Of a stretch of 64,000 nucleotides of DNA, positions 10,692-22,398 are shown one piece after another. The DNA comes from Zygnema cylindricum. Its lineage: Eukaryota > Streptophyta > Zygnematophyceae > Zygnematales > Zygnemataceae. Both the position numbers and the translations under genes were made by a program. The first letter of the stretch is position 1; the number at the start of each line of letters is the position of its first letter. The notes under the pieces were generated by a model. That model was not told where the DNA came from. It was given only the letters and a program-made list of their open reading frames with translations, and did no database searches. The DNA lies in NCBI GenBank assembly GCA_037447655.1, contig JBBHKE010000793.1, forward strand, positions 179,597 to 243,596, read 5' to 3'.

Positions 10692-13600
10692 ATGCTAACC
10701 CTAAATCCTCTCTCATCCGTACAAACAACATTGCCATCCCATCCATTTGCTTCCTACAACGAAATCGTGTACCGACCTTTGTCTTTTAGTACAATTGGCA
10801 ACAAAGTTAACCTAATTACACAATGTAGAAACCCTAGACCCGCTCTTCTCCAATCTCAGTTTTGCAGGGAAACCTCTCAAAAACAGTGTCAGAAACACTA
10901 TTTACTTGGAGGAAAATGGAATTGGAGAGGAAAAACATATCAAGGAATCCACGCTAATTACGACGGTGGAAAGATTCCCTGTTTAAGCCCTGATGATCTG
11001 GAGCTCCTATATCCGATTGGACAGTTGTCACTTCAGAAGGTATTTCTGTCCCTTTCCATCCTTATTATAATTCATATTTCAACATTACTTATCAAGATTA
11101 ACTATCTACATCAATTGTTTACATTAATTATCAACATTTAATTTTTATTAATTAACATTAATCATCAGCATTCACTATTAACATTAAGCATCGACATTAA
11201 TTCGCAACATTAATTATCGACATTTATTCCCAGCAATAATTATTAACATAAATTATCAACATTGATTCTCAACATTAATTATGAACATTCTTGTCTTTGG
11301 AGATTTGAGTGCCAAATTCAACCTCCTTCCACTCACACTTATGAAGAATGTACATTGTTGTGTTCCACATGTTGTGTGAGAAACTTACTTTCGGTATGAT
11401 TAAACTTGGATTACTGCGTTAATTAGTGAAGCACAAAGCAGTTTACCCTCTTCAAACTGTTTCTGTAATATTTAATTTTGAAATATTTCGTGGCTGCCAG
11501 TGTAACATTCTTGTTTTTAACTACTTAAAGGACATGATGGAATTTGTTTTGAGATTCTATGATATTTATTTTGAGAGTTCACTTCGCTTACGTTTAAGGT
11601 TTTTTGAAGCAACTAGTATTTTCCCTCCTTTTTTCTTTTCTTATCTCTTACAACTAAAGCGCTCATTAACGGTAGTATACCGTACATTGCGATGAGAGTT
11701 AATTAATAACTCTAATTCGAGTGTGTATTTAGTGGCCCGTAATGCTACGTGGCAAATCATGATTCAGTGTAGTTAATTGGAAACCCACTTTAACGCTAAT
11801 AAGTCACTAACTGTAATAGCATTGTGAGGTGTACTTTCGCTAATTTGCCTTTTTCTTATTGACAGTTGAAATTTTCCGGGCGGCCATTCCTGCCCGAAAA
11901 TAACAAAAATTTGGACTCCGAAATGGAAACCCTGAAAAACAATCAGCCGGCATTGCCATCTGTTAAAGTTTACGCAGCACAAGTTTTAGAAGGGTGAGTC
12001 TTTTTTTTTTTCCTTTTTTTTTCTTTTTTTGGAGTCTTTGTCTTTTGAAATTGAATTGTCCACATCTGAATCACTCTTGATGCCTGATCTTTTTCAAATC
12101 CCAATTTGAATCTCTGTTTCGATTTCAATTCCGATTTCAATTCCGATTTCAGATTCAGTTTAGATTTGAATATCATCTATAATTTTTGAATTTGAATATC
12201 ATTTATAATTTTTGAATACCAATCATAATTATTTTCATTGCCATTTTTTTTGAGTTTCAACTTTAACTTTAATCCAGACCGTAATGTCAGCATTCCTTGG
12301 GCCTTCAATTTATTCTTTCCCTCCAAAAACCTTTTGTGACTTTCCCAAAACTCTTTCTTCAAGATGTCACATTTTGATATATTTTGTTTTATTGAGTTCG
12401 CGAGTGTTAGTCTGTCCCTTATCCTTTTTCCGGTATGTCTTTCCTTGTTTCTTTTTCCGTCCCCAATACATGATTAGGTGTGTCATTGGTCTTTTGAAGG
12501 GAGCTTGCAGGAGAGAGAGTGGTATTGAAGGAATATCTTTTTTCTGCCCAGAAACTTGCGGAAAATGAGCTTCAAGTGTGAGTATCTCATTCATAAAAAA
12601 ACCGTTTTTTAGAAAAAGTAGAGTACACTTTTTTGTAAAAGTATACTTTCTAGGAAAGTTTTATTTCTATACTTTCTATGAAAGTTTTATTTCTTGAAAG
12701 GTATGCGTTTCAGAAATGTACCTGTTTGCAAAAGTACGCTTTTTTATGTTTCACTGTTGCTTATAATGTTGTCTAAAGTTTTTTTCCATTATTGCCTGTA
12801 AGGCAAAAAACTAGTACGGACTTCCTTGAAAACAAGTACAGTTTATCACAAGTGTAGCCTTGAAATCAGTAATATGTTGTCAAAATTGTTGTGCAGATAT
12901 TAACTTGTATGATGTCCGATCAACACACACTACCATGCCTTTTCACCAATACTCCCTCTCTCACAAAAACACTACAGGTTATCCACACTATAACATTTAT
13001 ATCTTTAGGGTAGCGCATAACAGTACTTACACAGATGCCAAAATTAGACAGTTTGACAGAGACAGTATGTTCCAAAAACCACTCTCCCTCTCTCCCCCTC
13101 TCTCTCTCTCCTCTCTCTCGCTTCTCTCCCTCTCTCTCTCACTCTGGTTTAGTATTTTAGACCACATGTAGGTTCTGTTTAATTAAAGTGTACACTTAAT
13201 AGTGTGGACAACAGTAGACATTAAAGAGGAAATACCTGGGCTACAAGTATCTTCATAGAGCCTATATCTTCTGTCTTAATGATTTCTGTATAAATGCTAT
13301 TCTCCACTCATACTAGACTTTCCATTGCTATAAGAGTTAGTAAATTGTATGTGTTAAAGCCGATTTAGTCTTAGCTTCACTAATTATGCTTTATCAAGTG
13401 GCTCGTTATGAACCACTTAAACAGATAATGTTCTTAACACTACGTTATGATTTTGGGTAAAATAATACTGAATTTGGTAAATGGTATTTCAGGTATTCAA
13501 GATTGTTAGAAACGAGTTTGTGGTACGGACCGAATGAAAATGATGACCCTCCAGTTCTTTCCTTATTTGGGTAAGGCTTTCTGTCCTCTCTAAGGATTTC

Positions 13601-16600
13601 TGTCCTCTCTAAGGATTTCTGTCCTCTCTAAGGCTTTCAGTCCTCTCTAAGGATTTCCGTCCTCTCTATGGATTTCTGTCCTCTCTAAGGCTTTCAGTCC
13701 TCCCTAAGGATTTCTGTCCCTCTCTAAGGATTTCTGTCCTCTCTAAGGATTAATGTCCTCTCTAAGGATTTCTGTCCTCTCTAAGGATGTCAGTCCTCTT
13801 TAAGTGTTTCCGTCCTCTCTAAGGATTTCTGTCCTAAGGATTTCTCTCCTCTCTTCCTGAACTTGAAAGTTATGTCGTGTTATAACGTTTTTATTCTTGA
13901 TGTTGTAGCTTGAAGCTTCTTCTCTCCAGAAAACTGAAATATACAGGGTGTCAATATCAGATTGAATGGTTTTTTCTCCACTTAAATCAACGTTTCTCCA
14001 CTTAAATTAAATTTTATCCGTCTTCGCGTGTCCTATTTTTATACGGAGACTTTCAAGTGAAACTAAGAATCTTAGCTTTCCGTCGCAACCATCGGTTTAA
14101 TTTTCGACTAGTGTGGACGGAGAAACAGGAGTCTAAAAGCGGAAAAAAACATCAGTTAATAGCAATTTCACGGTTTAGGTGCCTTGCAGGATTCTTTTTG
14201 TTTTTCTTTTATTTGAAAAGAAACATGTTTTCATTACTGTATTTTTAACTTGTTCAATCTGTACCTTCAACCAGGTTAGTGCTGGGACAAGTTTTGAATA
14301 ACGACGGCTATATTTGCTGATTACGGCATATTTTGCTTATATCTTATGGGATTTTTTTCATTTTTTTTTTTTTTTTTGGCAGGTATTTCACAACCCAGAC
14401 GCTTCCAAGTGATCCTTCAGGTTTATGTTATCATCAATTTTTTATGTTTTTCCCTGTTTTTATAAAAAAAATGACATTTTTGCTATGTAGTCTGTCAGTT
14501 TTTCATCTTATTCCATATTTTCATCAAAAGTTTCAAATTTTTATAATGTATTTTACCCAATTACTTTTAGTTTTTCATCCTTTTCCATATTTTGCGCAAG
14601 AAATTGAGATTTACATCATCTATTTTTCTCAAAAAGTTCTCCCTTTTGTCTTTTACAGTTAAATATCAAAAGAAAACTATGAATTTTAACTACGCAAATA
14701 TTTTTTTGGAAACACAAATTAGCTTTTACTTCAGGGTTTCTTTTTTACATAAAAGTTTTTCCCATACAAAAACCGCAAACCCTGAAACGAAACATCTTTT
14801 TTGTGGGAATGCGAGTAATTGTCGATAGTATAAATCCATTAATGACTATTAGATCCATGGGATCCCCTTAAAAAAAAAGGAAAAATCAAGAGTGTATTAT
14901 TTCTGAAATGGGGTGTGGATTTGGTAAACTTGTGTTGTGAAAATAGAGGGGAGTTTGGAAAAGCAGTCAGGAGCAGATGGACAAAGTACATGGCTGGTAA
15001 GTAGGAAAAATACCGTTTTTTTTTCCTTTTTTTACTTTTATATCCTTTTTCGACTTTTTATTTCCTTTTTCGGCTTTTATTCCCTTTTTCGTCTTCTATT
15101 TCCTGTTTCGGCCTTTACTTCCTTTCTCGTCTTTTATTTCCTTTTTTAAACTTGTGTTTCTTTTTCAACTTTTGACCTTTGTTTCTTTTGTTCCTTTTTC
15201 CCAGCTTTGTTAATTTTTTATTTATTTGAAAAAGGAAACGCAAAATTTTATAGAGAAATGTACTCATGAAAAGAACCAAAAAGAGCCAAACGACTAATTA
15301 GGAAAGCATACTTACAATTTGCAAGAATTTTATGCTAGGTTTAAAGGCAAGAAATTTGTACTAGTAAGTTAAGTGTTGAGAATGCTATTTATTCATTTAT
15401 TATTTCTTTATTTATTTACTCGGTCCCTCGCTCACTTACTCACTCACTCCTTTATGTTTTGTTTTGTTTCTTCTTTTTTTTGTGTGTTTTTTTTTTTTTC
15501 AGATGTTCCGATGGGAGGCTCTTCGGGCAGCTTCTTTTTTTGCACAACAAGAGCAAAAAGATGGAATCATGTCCATTTTTAACCCCTTTAAGACGGTTTT
15601 CCCGTGGCGTCGAGCCAAATTTGTTAAGGTGTGTGTCCTTTTTAAGCCAAATTTAATCAACGTTTAATCAAAGGATAATCAAGGTTTATTAAATTCTAAA
15701 CGGTAAGGAAATACCGAATAAAGTAAATTGTTGGATGTCACGGAACTGAACCGCTAAACTGCTAAACTGTCTGTAGCCCTAAATATTCTTTTTTTTTTTT
15801 TACAAATTGATCATGTAAATTTATATCACTCTATACGACCAACTGTATTCAATAATATCACATTTTTTGATGACAGATTGTAGTCACAGATGTGTTTTTA
15901 CTCACATTTTTCAAAAAGAAAATACATTGTTTTATGACAGAAAGGAATCAGAGGTGTTAAATAGTTTCATTTCTGAAAAAGGATGGAAAAATAGAAAAAG
16001 AAAAATGGATTGTGTTTTGTGGCAGGCAGTAATCAAAGGTGGTCTTAAAGCTGTGTCATATTGTCACGCTCGAGGAGTGGTCCATGGTGCCGTGAGCCTC
16101 TCCTGTCTCATCCTCACCACCTTCGACGAGAGGGAGGCAGGTCCGTTGTGAGCTTTTCCCGTTTTAAGTGGGATTGCTTTTGGGATTTTTTCTGGGATTT
16201 TTTGGGATTTTTTTGGTGTTTTTCGAGGATTTTTTGGATTTTTTGGATTTTTTTGATTTTTACTTATGCTACACAAGTTTTTTTTTACTATTATTATATA
16301 TGCATATATATACACACACACACGTACATATATATAGGGTTTTTGGATATACATGTATGTATGTACGTACCCAAATATGCATACTTGCATGTGTATAAAT
16401 ATATATATGTAAATTGTTAATAATAATAATAAATCAATCAATGTAGTAATAATGAAAAGTGCAAAAAATTACGTCGAGATGTATGTATATTAGTGTGAAC
16501 AGTGTTATGCCTATCGCTGTTTCTTAACTTTGCCTTTTTGTTGGAAGTCAGTTAGTCCATGCGCCATTTGGAGTAAAAGTACTCAAACTCTTGTTTTACT

Positions 16601-18158
16601 GTATTGTGACTAACTGTCCTCTCTTTTGTTTTGTGTATCTGAAATTTTCTTATTTTTTGTCTTTTTATGAATTGCAGATTCTCTGCGAGTGAAGCTCGCT
16701 AGTTTTGGCCTCGGAAATGACTTATCTCTGGTATAAACCTTTCCCTTTTCAAAAAAAAATCACAGATTATTGTTCAGAAATAAAAGCTGATTCTCAGATG
16801 AATATAAAACGGACGTAAAATAAATTCCATCATATGTGCTTTTTTTGTTTGTGGGCTTTAGGGTGTATAGAAAAGGCGTATAGAAAACCTTGATTTTTTT
16901 TTTGCATATTACTGTTTCACTGAATAAGTTTATTCGTAGATTTATAGAATTTGGACGTGAAATAAACGATGATATGGACTTTTATCTTGTGTTTTTTTCT
17001 CCAATCTTGGGTTTTAGGGCATCGAAAACCTCGACCAAAACACCATCGACACTTGTCGTCAGTTTGGAGCCTCCTCTCCCCTCCAAATTTCAGCTAGTCT
17101 CAGGTGTACTATTTTGTCTTTTTCCTAAATGACATGCCAATGTGGTCAGAACTTGCTGTGAATCAAAGTGAAGCGAGTCCCTTTTTTTTGTAACAATTAA
17201 GAGTGCCTTCACTATGCATATGTTTACTAATAGGAACCACACTAATTTGTGTAAAAATAGTATGGAAAATAGCTTTGTTGTTGCTCAATTTCTCCTTTCG
17301 AATATCAGTTTTTATTGCTTCCTAAATTGTATTAAACTTTCCTTTATTTATTAGTTTACAAACTCCGAATTTGGACGTGATTTTTTTTTTTTGTCGGTAT
17401 GAATTTGCTTGGACCATTTTAAGTTTTTACAAACGAGTAAACGGAAGGAACAACGTAGGTATCGATTGGTAATTTTCATAACTTTTTGTTTCACCTTTTA
17501 CCGCAATTAATGTGGTAACTACACTGCTCATAGTTATTAGTATCAAACATTTTTCGGGCACTCAGTAGATCTTTTCTCATCACAATCTAACTAAAATGTA
17601 GTCCTAATAGCTTCCGATTTTTGATTGTGACATCAGGATCAAGAGGTATGACCATTACCTTTCAATTGCTAAACTCAAAGGGGGAATTTAGCGGGTTGAA
17701 TATAGAGTTAAAATTGGTTTTTTGGGCCGTTACCTCCCCAAAAATTGTCCACCACTATTAACGATGGACGGTGTACATTAATTTTTGTAAATGTCAATAA
17801 CATTATTTTGGTCGCAGCTTCATAAAATGGTGTCAACACACTATTTAAAGGGAGTAGACTTAAATTGCCCCATGTAACTCTGCAATATATTAGTATTGTT
17901 GATCTTAATTTCTCTTTAATACTAACAATTCCTTTACACTAAGAACAATGGGGAGTGTAGTTTACAGTTTGTTAGTATTGCCATTCCACACTGTTCACAA
18001 ACCAGATACATTCCACACTATACTCTGTTTTGTACTAAATGATTTATGTAATTACATCTCGACAAGCCATTTAATTTCCTATATAGTGTGGTTCATATGA
18101 ACGATGGAGAACGCTTTAGAAGTCTGGGCCTTTGTTTCTGGGAGGCATTTATTAAACT
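10692..18158 (+). CDS. plastid-type protein-kinase-like protein, probable pseudokinase (3' end unresolved)
   Basis: Exons in phase: 10692-11039, 11866-11993, 13493-13570, 14383-14420, 14947-14996, 15503-15628, 16026-16140, 16678-16730 and 17018-17103. A likely tenth exon is 18087-18158, read as ...GERFRSLGLCFWEAFIKL. The best kinase-like stretch joins three exons: FRWEALRAASFFAQQEQKDG; then GGLKAVSYCHARGVVHGAVS; then VKLASFGLGNDLSL. These occupy the positions of the kinase C-lobe helix, the catalytic loop and the DFG segment. The catalytic loop reads VVHGAVS instead of HRDxxxxN, and DFG reads SFG, so the catalytic Asp residues are missing. The N-terminus is long, Ser/Thr-rich and poor in acidic residues, as in plastid transit peptides. 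It resembles the plant plastid protein-kinase superfamily proteins of the At5g16810 type as I recall them; that assignment is from memory. The terminal exon or exons were not found, so the gene may continue to about 18832 or be truncated. Confidence 0.68.
13575..13857. repeat. 19-bp minisatellite, about 15 copies
   Basis: The unit GGATTTCTGTCCTCTCTAA repeats with small changes (ggctttcagtcc, ggattaatgtcc). It lies in intron 3 of the kinase-like gene and begins at the splice donor. Confidence 0.95.
17776..17957. mobile_element. TA-flanked MITE (CACTGCCC subfamily)
   Basis: The right end is the complement of CACTCCCCATTGTTCTTAG, followed by TA. The internal sequence (AACACACTATTTAAAGGGAGTAG...CTCTGCAATATATTAGTATTG) is shared with the copy at 62339-62497. 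It is in the 3' part of the kinase-like gene. The right end of another copy (ATTAACGATGGACGGTG) ends just to its left at 17773. Confidence 0.65.
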
Positions 18159-18299
18159 GTTTATACTAATTTTAGCTTAATAAGGATTGTTTTATTTTAA
18201 GATGTATCCTATAATCCAATATCTTAACAATTTGTTTATTTTTCCTTTTTTTTCCCTTTTGTATTTTCTCTCCTTTTCTCATTTTTTTTCCTGTTCGGT

Positions 18300-18545
18300 T
18301 TTTTTTCCTTTTTTCTTTCTTCTTTCTCCTTTCTTCTTTCTTCTCTCTTCTTTCTTCTTTCTTCTTTCTTCTTTCTTCTTTCTTCTTTCTTCTTTCTTCT
18401 TTCTTCTTTCTTCTTTCCTCTTTCTTCTTTCTTCTTTCTTCTTTCTTCTTTCTTCTTTCTTCTTTCTTCTTTTTTCTTTTTTTTTCCTTTTTTCTTTTTT
18501 CTTCTCTTTTCTCTTCTCTTCTCTTTTCTTTTTTTTTCTTTTAAT
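18300..18545. repeat. TTTCTTC-type pyrimidine microsatellite
   Basis: A long run of TTCTTTC units is followed by TTTTC and TCTTC runs. The repetitive Phe-Leu-Ser and Lys-Glu-Arg open frames across it are artefacts of the repeat. Confidence 0.9.
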
Positions 18546-19025
18546 TGTATTGTACTTTGTCCTCGTCGGGTACAGTTGACTTTTTGCAAGTAAAATCCAT
18601 GGCAGTATGATCCTCCAGTAAGAATGCATGTATAAGTTACCAGAATAAGACACCTTTTGTGCATTCATTACACATTCATTGCCAACCGTTCTTAGCTTCA
18701 AAACCCTTATTTGTAGCTGGTTTTTCTTGTCTGGGACCCTAAAATACCAATGATATTGCTATTTGTTTCTCCTTGACGTTCTTTTTTTTTAACTGCTCAA
18801 GAACAGCCACTCCATTCAGAGGAAGATTACAGGTAATAGCTGCGATATAAACCCTAAGAATTTAAGTTCCTTTGTTTTAGTAACGATGCGCGGGAAAGTT
18901 ATCAGAACGGAAACCTGTTTTCAAAAAAACAGAAAAAAACGTCGGAAACATTTTAAGTAACCGGTTTTTCGAAAACATAGTATCTCAACAGAAAGCCCGA
19001 GCGAGACTGCATTGGTGTTAATTAT

Positions 19026-19152
19026 GACGAGAAATGAGTACATGACAAATCTTACTCCAGTAGTCCAGTTCGATATGATGAGAAATGAGTACATGACAAA
19101 TCTTACTCCAGTAGTCCAGTTCGATATGATGAGAAATGAGTACATGACAAAA
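19026..19152. repeat. 51-bp tandem repeat, 2.5 copies
   Basis: Copies starting GA(C/T)GAGAAATGAGTACATG are at 19026, 19077 and 19128 with near identity over the full unit. No gene was recognised here. Confidence 0.9.
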
Positions 19153-19475
19153 CTACAGTGGGTGAATCTCTATCAGCGTGAATAGAAATGCCGATACACT
19201 AATACACGCAAATTAGCGTCGATAACACTAATTATTTTTTTCTTATCGCGAATTTTTTACGCCGTCCCGAGTCATCCACGTCATTCCTGCTATGAATTGA
19301 ATTATCGACAGTAAAAAAGTCCCCATACTAATTATTTCTTAACGCTAATAGCGATTCATGAGGTACCTAGGCCGCTTTTTATTCCTATGCGTTATTCAAA
19401 TAGTGTTATCAACACTAATTTATGATATTAGGTAACAAATAGTTAAAAACCCTAAAAAACCCGAGTGATGTACTA

Positions 19476-20464
19476 CACCGCGAATCGTAATTAGAGTAAT
19501 GAAAAAATTAGAGTACAAAAACTAAAAAAAACAAATAGAGTAATAAACGCTAATTTATGTGATTGAGCTGTTTCAACTATGAAGTTTACTCTAATTTATT
19601 GAAGTACTCTAATTTGGCACGCTAATATCCTGTACACCGCGAATCGTAATTAGAGTAAATTACTCTAATTCGGTCGCTCGAATTTTCGACTCTATCACAT
19701 CAAATAGAGTAAGTGATTCCGGCATTTATGGGGAAAGGTTTTAGCGTTTTTAATTCTAATATATGTTCGCTTTAAATAGTGTGTAGTACGGACGACCTCC
19801 GACCGTGCAAAATTGTACTTTATTAAGTAAAAAAGTACAAATAATGATTTAATACAGGCCATTATCATGTAACTGCGTTTTAACAAACCGCGAAATGCAA
19901 ACGTCATAGTGACGATAAACTGTACGTTTTGTCAAATTCTGTACAAATACCTTATTTACAGTAGATGATATTAGCTTGCCAAATTAGAGTACACCGCATA
20001 CATTAGAGTAAATTCCTTTTTGAAACAGTTCTTTCACATAAACTAGAGTAAATTACTCTAATTATTTTTTTCTCTTTTTTTACTCTAATTTTTTCATTGC
20101 TCTAATTACGATGCGCGGTGTACTGTAAATAAGGAATTTGTACAGAATTTGGCAAAACGTACAGTTTATCGTCACTATAACGTTTGCACTACGTGGTTTG
20201 TTAAAACGCAGTTACATGATAACGGCCTGTATTAAATCATTATTTGTACTTTTTTACTTAATAAAGTACAATTTTGCACGGTCGGAGGTCGTCCGTACTA
20301 CACACTATTTAAAATGAATCTATATTATAATTGAAAACGCTAATTAAACGTCACCTTAAATAGAATAATGAAAAAATTAGAATCATTTACTCTATTTCAT
20401 GTGATAGAGTCGAAATTTCGAGCGACCGAATTAGAGTAATTTACTCTATTTACGATTCGCGGTG
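19476..20464. mobile_element. CACCG-family DNA element interrupted by an inverted copy of itself
   Basis: The outer element starts CACCGCGAATCGTAATTAGAG at 19476 and ends with its complement at 20464. Removing the inner element (19635-20120) and one TA leaves about 501 bp, close to the 520-bp relative at 55261-55780. The arms give a long palindrome that includes GTACGGACGACCTCCGACCG and its complement. No open frame resembles a transposase. Confidence 0.85.
19635..20120. mobile_element. inner inverted copy (486 bp) nested in 19476-20464
   Basis: It begins CACCGCGAATCGTAATTAG and ends CTAATTACGATGCGCGGTG, with TA at 19633-19634 and 20121-20122. The flanks rejoin to ATATCCTGTACTGTAAATAAGG-like sequence that matches the uninterrupted relative near 55430-55450. 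This shows a TA target-site duplication. Confidence 0.85.
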
Positions 20465-21105
20465 ACAAAAATCCGATTTGAGTTCTTGAGATAGAAAGCC
20501 GACCTCCGCTTTTTACGAAAGAAAAACATCGGTTAGGTTTCGTATCGGAGGAACCAATCTACTTTAAAAATTGTCGATTTTTTCGATGCGTGCTCTGGCC
20601 GCCAGCCTGCCAAGGTAAGGAATACGAGACGCCAGTTGGCGGATTACAGATATTTTTTGAACTGCCCGATGTCAGAAATAACCCCTGGCCAAAACTTCCA
20701 ATTTCTGTCGTCGCAGACCTTTCCCGTTACACCGCTTCTTTTATTCGTACATTTCTTAAAAAATCGTACATTATAGCTGTACAATTCTGTACAAACATGC
20801 TTGATACCTTAAGGAGAAGGAAAATTTACGTGTAGTGAAGACACGCGATCATGGAAAGATTCCATTAGATAACGGGAAGATTGTCCTCGCAATTTTCAAT
20901 CTATTTACCTCACTTTGTTTCTATTGATTCGACACCTGGCGTACAGCTACAGTAGAGTACAGTACAGTACAGTACTGTACCGGACAAATAAAAGTACAAG
21001 TAGAGTCAGAAGATTCCAATCCAAATGCGCATTGATTGGCCAACAGGAAAAAGTCCGACTTTCCTCGAAATACCAAATTACGTACATGCGCTAACATACA
21101 TACTA

Positions 21106-21594
21106 CACCGTGAATCGCTATTAGCGTAATAAAAAATATAGTGTAATGAAACAATTAGCGTACTTTACGGTAAATTGTGTTTTTTCGGGTACACCATGAT
21201 ACTAATTTATCATGTACTCTAATTTGTAAACTGCTTTGTAAAAAATTTCGGCACATAATATGTCTACACTAAAACATGTAGATGTACGAAATTGCTCAAA
21301 TCGTACGCCGTCGCGTTTTTTTGACATCTGCGTATGCCGGAAAATATTTACGCAATTATATATTATTATATTTTCTGTACTTTTAAATTTGAAAATGTAC
21401 GAAATAGTACAGATCTGAAAGTTCGTACACCACACTATTTAAAAGGGCACTAAATTACAGTTATGAACCGCATTGAGCGGGGTACCTCAAATAACGTGCA
21501 GAAACATTTAGCGTACTTTATTCTATTTGAGAATTTACCCCAAAAAAAGGGGTACCCCAATTAGCGTCATGTACGCTAATAGCGATTCACGGTG
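21106..21594. mobile_element. TA-flanked CACCG-family element, 489 bp
   Basis: Starts CACCGTGAATCGCTATTAGCG and ends CTAATAGCGATTCACGGTG, with TA on both sides. The inside includes GTACGAAAT-type strings but no convincing open frame. Confidence 0.85.
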
Positions 21595-21598
21595 TACC

Positions 21599-21806
21599 AC
21601 CGTGAATCGTAATTAGCGTTTATGTCTTTTAATAATCGTAATTAGTCTCTAAAAACATGTTTCCGTACACATTTGTTGGATGTTCAAACTGACGGTTGCG
21701 ATTGAAAGGTAGGATTCTCACCTTACGCATGGCGGTCTTAAATTGAAAATTGGACAAATGTGTACGGAAAAAGATGTTTTCAGTGGCGAACAAATTATTA
21801 GCGTAC
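21599..21806. mobile_element. foldback MITE, degenerate copy
   Basis: The left end CACCGTGAATCGTAATTAGCG follows directly after the previous element. The inner motif CCGTACACATTTGTTGGAT and its complement match the foldback subfamily seen at 60651-60868. The right terminal repeat is largely lost. Confidence 0.65.
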
Positions 21807-21858
21807 ATAGTACATGCTACGTAGCATTCCGTACCGTACATGCGCTGCCCGGCCAATT

Positions 21859-21906
21859 TCTCCCACATTTGAAGTCGTTTACGCTTCTGAGTTTCTGGTA
21901 TAAATA
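21859..21906 (+). promoter_or_regulatory. U1 snRNA promoter: upstream element and TATA box
   Basis: CTCCCACATTTG at about -71 to -60 resembles the plant snRNA upstream sequence element (consensus RTCCCACATCG). TATAAATA lies at 21899-21906, about -31. A USE near -70 with a TATA near -30 is the spacing known for Pol II-transcribed plant snRNA genes, as expected for U1. The USE match is imperfect in its last three bases. Confidence 0.75.
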
Positions 21907-21929
21907 GAGAAAGAAACCAAAAGAAAGTT

Positions 21930-22088
21930 ATACTTACCTGGGCGGGATCAATCTGTGATCAAGAGGGCAGATGGTCTAGGACTCGGCCTTCCATTGCACT
22001 ACGGCGGGCTAATGTCCTAACACGCTGGAATTCCCAGTGATGTACGTCATAATTTGTGGCAGAGGGGGCCTGCGCTTGCGCGGCCCCT
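21930..22088 (+). ncRNA. U1: U1 spliceosomal snRNA
   Basis: U1 pairs with 5' splice sites at the start of spliceosome assembly. The first 11 bases are ATACTTACCTG, the invariant 5'-splice-site recognition sequence. Stem-loop I contains GATCAAGAGGG (the U1-70K site region), stem-loop II carries ATTGCAC (the U1A-binding loop), the Sm site region reads ATAATTTGTGG, and the 3' stem-loop is GGGGGCCTGCGCTTGCGCGG closing on CCCC. About 159 nt is close to the usual 160-165 nt of plant U1. A USE/TATA promoter precedes it. It sits 120 bp after a MITE remnant and about 190 bp before a decayed second copy. It appears intact and is probably expressed, but no transcript evidence is available here. Confidence 0.95.
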
Positions 22089-22275
22089 ACCCACTAATAA
22101 AATTTGGAGTCGATGTGAACTAAATACAAAAATGTCGTAACGTACTCTGGATGAGCCTATCAAAAAAAAATATTTGTGTTAGATTTATCACAAAATTGAT
22201 CCTACAACCTTATTAATTTGACTTTTGAATTGGGAATGTTTAAGAATTGTGAATCTGTGGAGTCATCGTATTGAA

Positions 22276-22398
22276 TTCAGATGACCAAGGACTCGGTCCA
22301 CCATTGCTCTACAGCGGGCTAAAGTCCTAACACACTCGAATTCCTTGTAATGTATGCTATAACTTGTGACAGAGGGAGCCTGCGCTTGCGCGGCCCAT
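22276..22398 (+). pseudogene. U1 snRNA pseudogene (5'-truncated, decayed copy)
   Basis: It aligns with the U1 gene from its CAGATGG region to the 3' stem-loop (GCCTGCGCTTGCGCGGCCC). The 5' end and splice-site recognition sequence are absent. The U1A loop has changed to ATTGCTC and the Sm site to ATAACTTGTGA. No USE/TATA pair precedes it. It is probably a non-functional tandem copy. Confidence 0.88.

Noticed and set aside
13575-13857. CRISPR-like array
   Set aside because: The 19-bp units are contiguous with no unique spacers, and the context is a eukaryotic intron.
18236-18701. Long Lys/Glu/Arg-rich minus-strand frames and Phe/Leu/Ser-rich plus-strand frames
   Set aside because: Produced by the TTCTTTC microsatellite; the same applies to GA/CT tracts at 4043-5175, 6599-7271, 25312-25678, 28936-29725, 30789-31017 and 31549-31942.
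19695-20300. Possible bidirectional hairpin gene or CRISPR-like spacer structure
   Set aside because: The symmetry is fully explained by one DNA element nested inside an inverted copy.
20590-20835. 81-codon frame with a possible donor after ATGCGTGCTCTGG
   Set aside because: No homologue recognised and no downstream exon found; adjacent to the nested MITE.
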